Assembly: GCA_000620545.1 (NCBI GenBank)
Contig: JIBA01000012.1
Location: 496,001 to 560,000, forward strand
Direction of reading: 5' to 3'
Source: Intrasporangiaceae bacterium URHB0013
GTDB lineage: Bacteria; Actinomycetota; Actinomycetes; Actinomycetales; Dermatophilaceae
Length of the DNA stretch: 64,000 bases
Position 1 is the stretch's first letter. Every line of letters starts with the position of its first letter. This document shows positions 51,889 to 60,132 of the stretch, piece after piece. A program made the translations under genes and the position numbers. Below the pieces are notes generated by a model. That model saw only the letters and a program-made list of their open reading frames with translations, ran no database searches and was not told the origin of the DNA.

Positions 51889-52433
51889 GCGAGGTGAGGG
51901 CCGAACGCTCGAGCGGTGCCGGCGAGGGCTCCTCGGAGTCCTCGCCTGCGGGTCCGCCCGCTCGGGCGTACTACCCGAGCGCTCCGAGCCGGAGCGGCGC
52001 GCCCCAGGCGGCGACCCTGGCCGACATCCTGGAGCGCGTCCTGGACAAGGGCATCATCATCGCGGGTGACATCCGGGTGAACCTCCTCGACATCGAGCTG
52101 CTCACGATCAAGCTGCGGTTGCTCGTCGTGTCGGTCGACAAGGCGCAGGAGATGGGTATCGACTGGTGGCGCCACGACCCGATGCTGACGGTCCGGGAGC
52201 GAGGTCTCGACGAGGAGAACCGGGAGCTGCGCGAACGCCTGGCGCAGCTCGAGGGTCGCGCGGACGACGCTGACGAGGACGACGCGGACGAGAGCGACGC
52301 GGACGATACCGACGACGCATTCGAGGCGGACGAGGTGGACGAGGCGGACGACGAGGACGAAGAGTCTGGATCCGGTTCACGTGGTCGGACGGAGTCAGCG
52401 CGAGGTCAGGGTGATGACGGCGCAACGGGATGA
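51885..52433 (+). CDS. gvpJ: Gas vesicle protein GvpJ (GvpA paralogue)
   Basis: 182 residues from ATG 51885. Core residues about 45-105: TLADILERVLDKGIIIAGDI, VNLLDIELLTIKLRLLVVSV and DKAQEMGIDWW, the last typical of GvpJ/GvpS rather than GvpA. The C-terminal about 75 residues form a coiled-coil segment (ENRELRERLAQLEG) and then a third acidic Asp/Glu tail in this operon. Probably a minor tip protein that starts vesicle assembly. Overlaps gvpL by 20 bp. Confidence 0.88.
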   Translation: MSEVRAERSSGAGEGSSESSPAGPPARAYYPSAPSRSGAPQAATLADILERVLDKGIIIAGDIRVNLLDIELLTIKLRLLVVSVDKAQEMGIDWWRHDPMLTVRERGLDEENRELRERLAQLEGRADDADEDDADESDADDTDDAFEADEVDEADDEDEESGSGSRGRTESARGQGDDGATG

Positions 52434-53238
52434 GGATCCCGCCACGACGACGCCCGCGGCACAGCGCGTTGATGTGCCGGCGAGCGGACGCTACATGTAT
52501 GCCGTGTCCCGCGGGCTCACCATGTCGGACCTCGCGGCGGTACGAGGCATCGACGACCAACCGCTGGAGCTCGTGACCCACCGCGACCTGGCCGCGCTCG
52601 TCAGTTCGGTGCCGATGGCGACCTTCGGTGAGGAGTCGCTGCGACGCAACCTCGAGGACCTCGCGTGGCTGGAGACCATGGTCCGCGCCCACGACGCGGT
52701 CATCCAGGCTGCCGCCACGCTGGCGCCCACGGCGCCCCTGCGGTTCGCCACGGTCTGCTACGACGACGATGCCGTCCGGCAGCGCCTGGACGACGCATAC
52801 GCCTCGTTGAGCGCCGCCCTCGACAGGGTCACGGGATGTGCGGAGTGGAGCGTGAAGGTGCTGACGTCCGCGCAGGGCGCCGCGCCTTCCGGCGCCGCGG
52901 TCGAGCCGCCGGCGAGCGGCGCGGAGTACCTGCGCCGCAAGAAGGCCCAGGCGACTCGAGCGCTGGAGGCCGACGAGAAGGCAGCTGCGGCAGCCCAGCT
53001 GATCCACCAGCAGCTTGCCGGCCGGGCGCGGGCGAGCCGCCGGTTGCCGGCGCAGGACCCGCGGTTGTCGGGCCACCAGGGGAGCATGGTGCTCAATGCC
53101 GCCTACCTGGTGCAGGACGACGATGCGAGCGCCTTCGAGGCGTTGCTGTCGAGCGTGCGAGGCGAACAGCCCGACGTGCTGATCGAGTCCCGCGGCCCTT
53201 GGCCTCCCTACTCCTTCGCCATGCTGGAGGAAGGTTGA
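52414..53238 (+). CDS. gvpL: Gas vesicle protein GvpL (GvpF/L family)
   Basis: 274 residues from ATG 52414. The GvpF/L domain opens GRYMYAVSRGLTMSDLAAV and continues APTAPLRFATVCYDDDAV; the family ending GPWPPYSFAML is intact. GvpL interacts with several minor Gvps during assembly in haloarchaea. It is the second GvpF/L paralogue of the operon. The stop overlaps the TTG start of gvpS. Confidence 0.9.
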   Translation: MTAQRDEDPATTTPAAQRVDVPASGRYMYAVSRGLTMSDLAAVRGIDDQPLELVTHRDLAALVSSVPMATFGEESLRRNLEDLAWLETMVRAHDAVIQAAATLAPTAPLRFATVCYDDDAVRQRLDDAYASLSAALDRVTGCAEWSVKVLTSAQGAAPSGAAVEPPASGAEYLRRKKAQATRALEADEKAAAAAQLIHQQLAGRARASRRLPAQDPRLSGHQGSMVLNAAYLVQDDDASAFEALLSSVRGEQPDVLIESRGPWPPYSFAMLEEG

Positions 53239-53489
53239 CGGCCATCCACTCGCAGGACGCCGCGGGCACCGGCACGGACGGCCTCGCCCGACCAGGCTCG
53301 CGCCCGCGCGACCTCGCACCGGTGGCGCTGGTCGACCTGCTCGACCGGCTGCTGGGCTCCGGGGTCGTGGTGGCCGGCGACGTGGTCGTGTCGCTGGCCG
53401 GGGTCGACCTCGTGGAGATCCGGCTGCACCTGGTGGTGAGCGCGGTACGAGCAGAGATGGCGCAGAACCGGAAGGTCGGCCCCCGGTGA
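53235..53489 (+). CDS. gvpS: Gas vesicle protein GvpS (short GvpA paralogue)
   Basis: 84 residues from TTG 53235, chosen because GGAGGAAGG sits directly upstream, the start overlaps the gvpL stop, and no ATG or GTG lies before the conserved region. The core VDLLDRLLGSGVVVAGDVVV, SLAGVDLVEIRLHLVVSAV is a compact GvpA-type fold. A minor vesicle protein. The last bases overlap gvpK (GTGA). Confidence 0.88.
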   Translation: MTAIHSQDAAGTGTDGLARPGSRPRDLAPVALVDLLDRLLGSGVVVAGDVVVSLAGVDLVEIRLHLVVSAVRAEMAQNRKVGPR

Positions 53490-53839
53490 ACGAGCTGCCG
53501 TCACAGGACCCTTCGTCCTCGGATTCGCTCTGGGGGGACGGCCAGCTCGGATCGGCGCTCGGTCGGGCGCTGCTGCCGCAGCGGCTCGAGACCGACGGCG
53601 ATGCCGTCGCGCGGGATCTGCTCAAGCTGGTGCTCACCATCATCGAGCTCATCCGACAGCTGATGGAGAAGCAGGCTCTGCGCCGCGTGGACGAGGGCGA
53701 CCTCACCGAGGAGCAGGTGGAGGGCCTGGGCACCGGCCTCATGCACCTGGAGCAGGCGATGGAGGAGCTGAAGGAGCGCTACGGCCTGACGTCCGAGGAT
53801 CTCGACATCGACCTCGGCCCGCTCGGCACGCTGCTCTAG
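53486..53839 (+). CDS. gvpK: Gas vesicle protein GvpK
   Basis: 117 residues from GTG 53486. GvpK family: LETDGDAVARDLLKLVLTII, ELIRQLMEKQALRRVDEGDL, TEEQVEGLGTGLMHLEQAME, and the closing DLNIDLGPLG-like segment (DLDIDLGPLGTLL). An assembly protein of the gas-vesicle wall. Last gene of the operon; 193 bp without a gene follow. Confidence 0.92.
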   Translation: MNELPSQDPSSSDSLWGDGQLGSALGRALLPQRLETDGDAVARDLLKLVLTIIELIRQLMEKQALRRVDEGDLTEEQVEGLGTGLMHLEQAMEELKERYGLTSEDLDIDLGPLGTLL

Positions 53840-54032
53840 GCATTCTTCATCTGCCGCCACGACGAGACGTCGAGGTCGAGGTCGAGGAACCCCGATCGAG
53901 CGTGCCCGGTGCGAGCCAGTCCTCATTGCGTCGTCGCCGCGGCGGGGGCTAGCGTGAAACGTCCTGCGACGGCCCCAGCTGCATCGCCGAGGTTTCGACC
54001 GCCGCCTCCGCTCTGGTCTGGAGGTAGACCTC

Positions 54033-55796
54033 GTGAAGAGGTTCTCAGCATTTCTCGCCACTCTCGCGCTCGCATCCGCCGGCTGGCTCCTCGGAGCTCC
54101 TGCTGGCGCAAGTCAACCCACCTACGACATCACCACGCTCGCCGGGAAGGTCGCCTCCCTGCGCGGCACCGCCGGCTTGCAGGTCCGCTTCTCGTCCTTC
54201 CTCGAGGAGGAGGCAGAGGAGGACGCTGCGCCCCTTGCGGCGCCGATCACGCCGACGCACGTCCTCCGCAGTCCGCTCGATGCGACCTCTGTCGCGGCGC
54301 CGGCCGTGACGGTCAACCAGGACACGGCTGGCGCCCCCCAGAACGAGACAGCCATCGCCGTCGATCCCAACAACCCTCGCAGGGTCGTCGCAGCAGCCAA
54401 CGACTACACGACGCGCGCGTGGACGTGCACCGTGGCCGGCACGCCGTGCAGCGCGCTCGGGGATGGCTATTCCGGGACCTACGTCTCCAACGACGGTGGG
54501 GGGACGTGGTGCTGCGGCAACAGCGACCCCGCCCACCTCGGCACACTCATCCCTGGCGTGGAGCGACTCGCAGGCGGCCCCTATGACGCCGGCGGTGACC
54601 CGGCCCTGGCCTTCGACAGCCGCGGCACGGTCTACTACGCCGGTCTCGGCTTCAACCGCACGAGTGCACCAAACGCCGTGACAGTCAACCGTGGATCCTT
54701 CAGTGGGACTGGCGGACTCACCTGGAGCGCCCCGACCTTCATCAACCAGACGACCTCACCATCGACCCTCAACGACAAGGAGTGGATCGCGGCCGACGCC
54801 AACGCGTCGAGCGCCTTCCGGGACCGGGTCTACGTGACGTGGACGCGGTTCCTCTTCAACCCGCAGAACGGCGCCTACGTGCAGTCGCCGATCTTCTTCG
54901 TGTGGTCGAGCAACGGCGGGCGCACCTTCAGCGCGCCGACGCAGATCACCGGCAACGTGAAGTACGACCAGGGGTCGCGTCCCGTCGTCGGGCCTGACGG
55001 GTCGGTCTACGTCTTCTTCGAGGGCTCGACGAGACTCGCGTCCCTCAACTCGACCTATGTCGTCAAGTCGACCGATGGCGGCATCTCCTGGGGCAAGCCC
55101 GTCGCCATCAGCACGGTCCGGGACAGTCACGTGCTGACCGACACCGCCTTCCGCGACAACAGCTTCCCCGCTGCCGCCGCCGCTCCGAACGGTGACCTCT
55201 ACGCGACGTGGACGACCATGGTCGGGACCACCTCGACCGCGGTCTACAGCACGTCCACCGACGGTGCCGCCACGTGGAGCACGCCGGCCCGCGTCTTCCC
55301 CGACGCGCCACGCGTCGCCGAGGGCTACCCGGTGACACAGCCGAGGGGAGGAACCCTGACCGCGCCTGCACCGATCGCCGTCGAGGAGATATTCCCCGCC
55401 GTCGATGTCGGCAGCGACGGGCGCGTGCACTTCGGCGCCTACCGAGGCTCCGTGGTCTCCCCGTGGCAGACGTGCGCAGCCGGACCCGAGCCCCCGGTGG
55501 GCCGGATCGACTGCACGACGCTGGGCGACTTCATCCACAACACCCGGCTCACGTATGCCGTCACCGATCTCGGGGCGACGCGGACCGTGAGCACCCATCC
55601 GATCAACACCCGCAACGGATTCGGCGGTGAGTTCTTCGGCGACTACACCGACCTGAGTGTCGGGCCCGATGGGACCTTCCATGCCCTCTGGACCGACAGC
55701 AACAACCGCCAGACGGTGGTGTGGTTCTACGGGGCGCAGTTCACTCCGACGCCCATCAACCAGGAGGACGTCGTGACGGCTGCCGGCCACTTCTGA
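54033..55796 (+). CDS. Secreted BNR/sialidase-type beta-propeller protein
   Basis: 587 residues from GTG 54033 with CTGGAGGT upstream. Signal peptide FLATLALASAGWLLGAPAGA. The mature chain shows repeated Asp-box-like motifs typical of beta-propellers: SNDGGGTWCC, SSNGGRTFSAP, STDGGISWGKP and STDGAATWSTP. Sialidase catalytic residues cannot be verified, so an exo-sialidase role is not claimed; such proteins also bind carbohydrate. Follows the gas-vesicle operon after 193 bp and ends at a strong hairpin. Confidence 0.82.
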   Translation: MKRFSAFLATLALASAGWLLGAPAGASQPTYDITTLAGKVASLRGTAGLQVRFSSFLEEEAEEDAAPLAAPITPTHVLRSPLDATSVAAPAVTVNQDTAGAPQNETAIAVDPNNPRRVVAAANDYTTRAWTCTVAGTPCSALGDGYSGTYVSNDGGGTWCCGNSDPAHLGTLIPGVERLAGGPYDAGGDPALAFDSRGTVYYAGLGFNRTSAPNAVTVNRGSFSGTGGLTWSAPTFINQTTSPSTLNDKEWIAADANASSAFRDRVYVTWTRFLFNPQNGAYVQSPIFFVWSSNGGRTFSAPTQITGNVKYDQGSRPVVGPDGSVYVFFEGSTRLASLNSTYVVKSTDGGISWGKPVAISTVRDSHVLTDTAFRDNSFPAAAAAPNGDLYATWTTMVGTTSTAVYSTSTDGAATWSTPARVFPDAPRVAEGYPVTQPRGGTLTAPAPIAVEEIFPAVDVGSDGRVHFGAYRGSVVSPWQTCAAGPEPPVGRIDCTTLGDFIHNTRLTYAVTDLGATRTVSTHPINTRNGFGGEFFGDYTDLSVGPDGTFHALWTDSNNRQTVVWFYGAQFTPTPINQEDVVTAAGHF

Positions 55797-55804
55797 GCTG
55801 GAGA

Positions 55805-55849
55805 AGGCCACGTATGCCGCTCGGCTGAGTCCGGCGGCATACGTGGCCT
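55805..55849. terminator. Perfect 16-bp hairpin terminator containing the GTATGCCG octamer
   Basis: AGGCCACGTATGCCGC (55805-55820) pairs without mismatch with GCGGCATACGTGGCCT (55834-55849) over a 13-nt loop. It follows the BNR protein stop by 8 bp. Each arm contains the octamer that is over-represented in the window. Confidence 0.85.
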
Positions 55850-55949
55850 CGGCGGGGTGCGTCCACAGCGTGCGCTCGGACGGCGTCCTTCATGGCACCC
55901 ACCGCTTTCGCCCAAGGTGCCTCGGTGGGGTCCGGGCGCTCGAGAACGA

Positions 55950-55987
55950 CGAAACCGCAGGTCAGAGGCTTCTGACCTGCGGTTTCG
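55950..55987 (-). terminator. Hairpin terminator of the truncated tRNA gene
   Basis: CGAAACCGCAGGTCAGA (55950-55966) pairs perfectly with 55971-55987 over a GGCT loop, a 17-bp stem. It lies 2 bp beyond the CCA end of the tRNA-Phe fragment, which is transcribed leftward, so it is the original terminator of that tRNA. Confidence 0.75.
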
Positions 55988-55989
55988 GG

Positions 55990-56036
55990 TGGTGGCCAGG
56001 GGCGGGGTCGAACCGCCGACCTTCCGATTTTCAGGG
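55990..56036 (-). pseudogene. 3' half of tRNA-Phe(GAA): attachment site of the integrated element
   Basis: Read on the minus strand: anticodon loop CTGAAAA (56028-56034, GAA = Phe), stem TCGGA, variable loop AGGTC, T arm GGCGG-TTCGACC-CCGCC (56001-56017, fully paired), acceptor 3' strand CCTGGCC, A, CCA (55990-56000). No D arm and no 5' acceptor strand (GGCCAGG) follow at the right distance, so only the 3' half is present. This is the usual duplicated core left when a tyrosine integrase inserts into a tRNA gene; the intact tRNA-Phe should lie at the far end of the element. Confidence 0.8.
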
Positions 56037-56103
56037 AGACGCATTCGTGCAGGTCAGGCCCTGTCTCTGGCCGGCTGTGCGATCTGGCGTGCGATCGATG
56101 GAG

Positions 56104-57216
56104 TCAGAACGACTTGGGCAGCTTGCTTGCATCGCCCCTGGCGGCCAGCTCCGACAGGGCATCGGCGATCTGCGCGTCCCTGCCCTCGACCGCGTGCATG
56201 TAGCGCTGAGCCGCAGCAGTAGAGGAATGACCCAAGCGCTTCTTGAGGTCCACGAGGCTCGCGCCCGTGGCAGCCGCAAGGGACTGCCCGGTGTGCCGCA
56301 GATCGTGGAAGGCGATGGTGAGGCCCACCTGCTGCCGGGCGCGGACGAATGCCTGGTAGATCGTGTTTCCCCGCACCTGCTGCCCGTGGCGGTCCGCGAG
56401 GAAGTAAGTCGGACCAGAGTGGGCGCGCGCGTGGCCCTTAAGCAAGGGAATGATGTGCGGGGGGATCGTGACCGTGCGTTTGCCGGCCTCGCTCTTAGGA
56501 TCCTTCTCGAACTTCCTTGGTGCTTCAAGCAGTTCGACGTAGTTGCGGCGGACAGTGACCCGACCGTGCTCCAGGTCGACATCAGGTGTCCGGAGCGCGC
56601 AGATCTCACCCCGGCGCAAGCCGCACCATGCGGCGAGGGCCACAGCGGCGCGGAAGCGAGGGGTGGTGGCCTCTATCAGCTGGGCGACCTCGACCGGAGT
56701 GGCGATGGGGCGCTCGGCGGACCGCTGGGCGCCGGCGCCGGGGATCTGGCACGGATTTCTGACGATCGCGCTGTCCTGAACGGCCACGTTGAGGACAGCA
56801 CGGATGAGTCTGTAGGACTGGCTGATCGATGTGCGACCACCCGATCCCCGGAGGGCCTTCGCGTGCCAGGCGCGGACCATCGGAGGGTTGATGCTTGCGA
56901 TCGGCCGGTCGAGCAGGTCGTCGAGATGGAGCCGCATGTTGCGACGGCACGTCTCCGCCCACCGCTCGCCGACCCGGGGGTTCTCCTCGAGGTATGCGTC
57001 ACAGCACTCGCGGAGGGTGCGCTGCCCCAGTCGCGAGTCGGGCTGCCAATGTCCGCGCTCGACCTCCTGCTGGATCCGGTCGAGGAAACGTCGAGCGTCT
57101 GCCTCGGTCCGGTACGTCTCGGGCGCGTTGTGCCGGTGACCGTCTGGAGTCTTGTAGCTGGCGTGGAAGCGACCTGACGGAAGCTTGCGGATGTACCCGA
57201 ACCGGCGGCGGGTCAT
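56104..57216 (-). CDS. int: Tyrosine recombinase/integrase
   Basis: 370 residues. An Arm-binding N-terminal domain (RRFGYIRKLPSGRFHASYKT) and a core-binding SAM-like domain precede the catalytic domain. The catalytic residues are present: R201 (GLRRGEICALR), H304-x-x-R307 (HDLRHTG), H330 (LGHSS) and nucleophile Y339. It cuts and joins DNA at the tRNA-Phe attachment core 68 bp from its 3' end. Start ATG 57216 overlaps the stop of the excisionase-like gene, so the two are co-expressed. Confidence 0.96.
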   Translation of the reverse strand: MTRRRFGYIRKLPSGRFHASYKTPDGHRHNAPETYRTEADARRFLDRIQQEVERGHWQPDSRLGQRTLRECCDAYLEENPRVGERWAETCRRNMRLHLDDLLDRPIASINPPMVRAWHAKALRGSGGRTSISQSYRLIRAVLNVAVQDSAIVRNPCQIPGAGAQRSAERPIATPVEVAQLIEATTPRFRAAVALAAWCGLRRGEICALRTPDVDLEHGRVTVRRNYVELLEAPRKFEKDPKSEAGKRTVTIPPHIIPLLKGHARAHSGPTYFLADRHGQQVRGNTIYQAFVRARQQVGLTIAFHDLRHTGQSLAAATGASLVDLKKRLGHSSTAAAQRYMHAVEGRDAQIADALSELAARGDASKLPKSF

Positions 57217-57416
57217 CAGCCCGAACCGGCCGGATAGAGGCGCAGCCGCTCGACCGTGCCCTCGTTGATGAACTCCTGGAGCTCGGTCTCGGGGATCCGG
57301 ACGTGCCTTCCGACACGAACAAACCGAATTCGTCTCTCAGCGATGAGGCGTCGCGGAAACCTCGCGGTGGTTCCGAGAACCCTGGCAGCGTCCTCGACGG
57401 TCAGCAGTCGCTCCAT
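57216..57416 (-). CDS. Excisionase-like helix-turn-helix protein
   Basis: 66 residues, a MerR/excisionase-type winged helix: LLTVEDAARVLGTTARFPRR, then RRIRFVRVGRHVRIPETEL and a short tail. Such proteins next to an integrase bend the attachment DNA and favour excision. Overlaps the integrase start by one base. Divergent from lsr2 with 252 bp between. Confidence 0.85.
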   Translation of the reverse strand: MERLLTVEDAARVLGTTARFPRRLIAERRIRFVRVGRHVRIPETELQEFINEGTVERLRLYPAGSG

Positions 57417-57668
57417 TTTGCGCGCTCCTTGTGCGGTCTGAGCGCGAACCGCGGACGGGGGTCACCATCAGTTGCAGGCTGCGCCCCGCTGAGGGTCACG
57501 GTCGGCCAGCAGGGTGCATGCTGGCTCACCCGCGGCCAGCGGCAGGGGTGTGGAAAGCGTCATCGGGACCATTCCTCGCCTCCCTCTCACGCTGAGGTGG
57601 CGAACCGCGCATTGCTTGTGATTCGATGCTGCCGCAGGGATTCATCAAACAGTTGGAGAACCCACGGC

Positions 57669-57998
57669 ATGGCACAGCGAATTCAGACCATTCTGGATGA
57701 TGACATCGACGGTGGCCCCGCCGATTCCACGATTCAGTTCAGCTACCAAGGCACTCAGTACGAGATCGACCTCTCGAAGAAGAATGAGGAGAAGTTGATC
57801 AGGGCGCTCGAGCCCTTCACGAGCAAAGCCCGTAAGACCGGCGGCCGCCGCCGCTCTTCGGCCAAATCGCTTGTCGGAAAGACAGACAAGAACCAGCTCC
57901 AGGCCATGCGCGACTGGGCACGCGCCAACGGCTTCAAGGTCTCTGACCGTGGCCGGGTCAGCCAGGAAGTGCAGGACGCATACAACGCCTCTCGCTGA
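57669..57998 (+). CDS. lsr2: Lsr2 nucleoid-associated protein
   Basis: 109 residues, full family length. N-terminal dimerisation domain (AQRIQTILDDDIDGGPADST, QFSYQGTQYEIDLS), a Lys/Arg linker and the C-terminal DNA-binding domain with the AT-hook-like RGR in SDRGRVSQEVQDAYNA. Lsr2 silences AT-rich and horizontally acquired DNA in actinobacteria. Being on the element suggests either self-silencing or competition with the host protein. GGAG lies before the ATG, and a strong hairpin terminator follows. Confidence 0.95.
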   Translation: MAQRIQTILDDDIDGGPADSTIQFSYQGTQYEIDLSKKNEEKLIRALEPFTSKARKTGGRRRSSAKSLVGKTDKNQLQAMRDWARANGFKVSDRGRVSQEVQDAYNASR

Positions 57999-58006
57999 GG
58001 CCAGCA

Positions 58007-58046
58007 ACGCAGGTCGCCCGCCCCGGCGAGGGCGGGCGCCCTGCGT
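58007..58046 (+). terminator. Hairpin terminator after lsr2
   Basis: ACGCAGG-T-CGCCCGCCC pairs with GGGCGGGCG-C-CCTGCGT (9 bp, one mismatch, 7 bp) over a 6-nt loop; it begins 9 bp after the lsr2 stop codon. Confidence 0.8.
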
Positions 58047-58131
58047 GCCTTGGCTTCCGGAGAGATTGGTCCGTGCCACGTGCCACGGCTGGGCGCACGC
58101 AGGTGTAAAGATCCTTGACGAGTGAAGATGA

Positions 58132-58425
58132 CTCGATCACGTCGGTTCCATTCAGCGGTTCAAGTCGATCCCAGATGTGACGGTCCCATTGGGCGCCCTC
58201 ACTCTTCTGGTCGGATCCAATAACGCGGGCAAGAGCAGCGTCCTACAGGCGATTCAGTTTCACGACGTCGGCCTGGCAGAGCCGAGCTGGATAACGTCTC
58301 TCGCTGGTCAGGAGACGAACACAGCGGCACGCTCCGCCGAGCAGCTCATCTATACGCCGCTGCGCGACGTTCACCCGCTCGCGATCGGCGGAAGACGAGG
58401 CGTACGTGGCAGGCGCTCTTCCTGA
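58132..58425 (+). pseudogene. Truncated AAA ATPase (AAA_15/OLD-like), N-terminal part only
   Basis: Between stops at 58129 and 58425 the frame reads the start of a DNA-repair/OLD-type AAA ATPase: IQRFKSIPDVTVPLGALTLL, Walker A GSNNAGKSSV, and a Q-loop-like segment. Family members are 400-600 residues; here the match ends after about 80 residues and no Walker B or signature motif follows. No normal start codon precedes the conserved region (only GTG 58177 inside it). A remnant left by a deletion is the simplest reading. Confidence 0.75.
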
Positions 58426-58626
58426 TTCTGGGCGGCACCGGCTGTGCGGGGTCGACTGCCGTCCGCCTCGCCGGGCGAGCCTCTTGTGTGTCCTTGACGC
58501 GGCGAAGTGACGCATCCTCGTGAGCGCCGCATGCAGCTATGAGTGCGCAGACAGCGGACGTGGAGGCCACGCGCTCTCTCCCCATCGTGCCGAATGTTGC
58601 TGGCAGGTCCACGTAGGGTCTCGCAC

Positions 58627-60132
58627 ATGGAAACTCGAACAATCACGATCGATGAGGCCCTCGATCTGGTCGCCCGCAGCGAGTCTCACTTCTGGGACTT
58701 CAAGAGCGCGAAGAGCAGCGGCAAGGTCATTCAAAAGATCGGTTGCGCCCTCGCGAACGCGGATGGTGGAGAGTTTCTGGTCGGCGTCGAGGATGCCAAG
58801 ACCGGCGTGGGCTTGGGACGATGGGCAGGATTCCCTCTCGTCGAGGACGGCAACCACGTCATGCAGTCCCTGAGCGCGGACGTGAAGCCGCCGATCCCGT
58901 ACATCGTGGAGTGGCTGCAGGTTGACGGTCACGAGTCTGCTGGCTACGGATGTCTCTTGGGCATCCGCAAGAGCCCCACCGTTCACGAGACCGCCGACGG
59001 CACAGTGTACGTCCGCCGCAACGCGTCCACGGTCAAGATTGATGCGGCCGAGCGTGTGAACCTTGCCCTCTCGAAGGGTGCCGAGACGTTCGAGAATCAA
59101 GAGCTTGGCGACTACACCGCTGACGAACTAGCGGACGAGCCGGAGCTTGCGAGGTTTCTCGGCAACCTGAGCCCGAAGACACCTGCGGACGACTTCGTAC
59201 GAAAGCAACGGCTAGCGAACAAGGAGACTGGGAGGGCCAGGCTGTCAGGCGCGATCTTGTTCGCTGAGTCCCCGAGCGCGGTGGCTACCAAGCGCTGCGC
59301 GGTGAAGGTTGCCCGCTACGAGACCAGAGTCGAGAAGCCTGATCGAAAGCATCTCAGTGGTACCCCCATCACGATCGAGGCCCCGGCTTACCAGTTGATC
59401 GAACAGACAATGGCTGAAGTTCAGCGACTCATTCAAGCCGTTGCAGTGCTAAAGCCCAGTGGTGAAATGGAGCCGTTGGTGTACCCACCCGAGGCGCTCA
59501 AGGAGGTCATCGTCAATGCGGTGATCCACCGCGACTACAACATCTCGGACGACATCGTTATCCGCGTCTTCGACAACCGAGTCGAGGTCCGTAGCCCCGG
59601 GCGCCTTCCCGGGCACATGACGATCGACAACCTTCTGACAGACCGGTTTTCGCGAAACCCGACGATCAACCGCCTGATCAACAAGTACCCGGACCCGCCC
59701 AACAAGGACATCGGTGAGGGCCTGAAGACGACAGTCCGGAGCATGGCTGAAGCTAAGTTGAAGGCCCCCGTGTTCGAGCTGGAGGACAACTATTTCGTGG
59801 TAACGATCGAACATACTCCGCTGGCGCGACCGCAGGAGATTGTCCTGGAGTACCTCGCCGCGCATGACGAGATCACCAATGCGATTGCCAGAGAGTTGAC
59901 GGGCATCAACTCCGAGAACTCTATGAAGGACGTGTTCCTCGCTCTCCGGAAGGCGAACAAAATCGAGCGCGTCCCCGGCAAGGCCGGCAATAAGGCCGCC
60001 TGGCAGCTCACTTCAGACGCTGCACCAGCGCCTGCAGTGACCCTGGAGATGGCCGAGCCCGGCAACCGAGGTCAACGTCCCCAGCCACGACGGATGCCGC
60101 GATCGAAGCGCAGGCTATTGCGACGTCGCTAG
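58627..60132 (+). CDS. AlbA_2 (Schlafen-like) ATP-binding protein with GHKL-type and winged-helix parts
   Basis: 501 residues from ATG 58627. N-terminal AlbA_2/Schlafen-AAA domain (HFWDFKSAKSSGKVIQKIGC, ANADGGEFLVGVEDA), a middle HATPase_c_4-type ATP-binding region (NAVIHRDYNISDDIVIRVFD, VEVRSPGRLPG) and a C-terminal winged-helix (VLEYLAAHDEITNAIARELT) with a basic end. Such proteins are common in genomic and defence islands and may bind nucleic acid; a biochemical role is not established. No partner gene is clear. It follows the AAA remnant by 201 bp. Confidence 0.85.
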   Translation: METRTITIDEALDLVARSESHFWDFKSAKSSGKVIQKIGCALANADGGEFLVGVEDAKTGVGLGRWAGFPLVEDGNHVMQSLSADVKPPIPYIVEWLQVDGHESAGYGCLLGIRKSPTVHETADGTVYVRRNASTVKIDAAERVNLALSKGAETFENQELGDYTADELADEPELARFLGNLSPKTPADDFVRKQRLANKETGRARLSGAILFAESPSAVATKRCAVKVARYETRVEKPDRKHLSGTPITIEAPAYQLIEQTMAEVQRLIQAVAVLKPSGEMEPLVYPPEALKEVIVNAVIHRDYNISDDIVIRVFDNRVEVRSPGRLPGHMTIDNLLTDRFSRNPTINRLINKYPDPPNKDIGEGLKTTVRSMAEAKLKAPVFELEDNYFVVTIEHTPLARPQEIVLEYLAAHDEITNAIARELTGINSENSMKDVFLALRKANKIERVPGKAGNKAAWQLTSDAAPAPAVTLEMAEPGNRGQRPQPRRMPRSKRRLLRRR

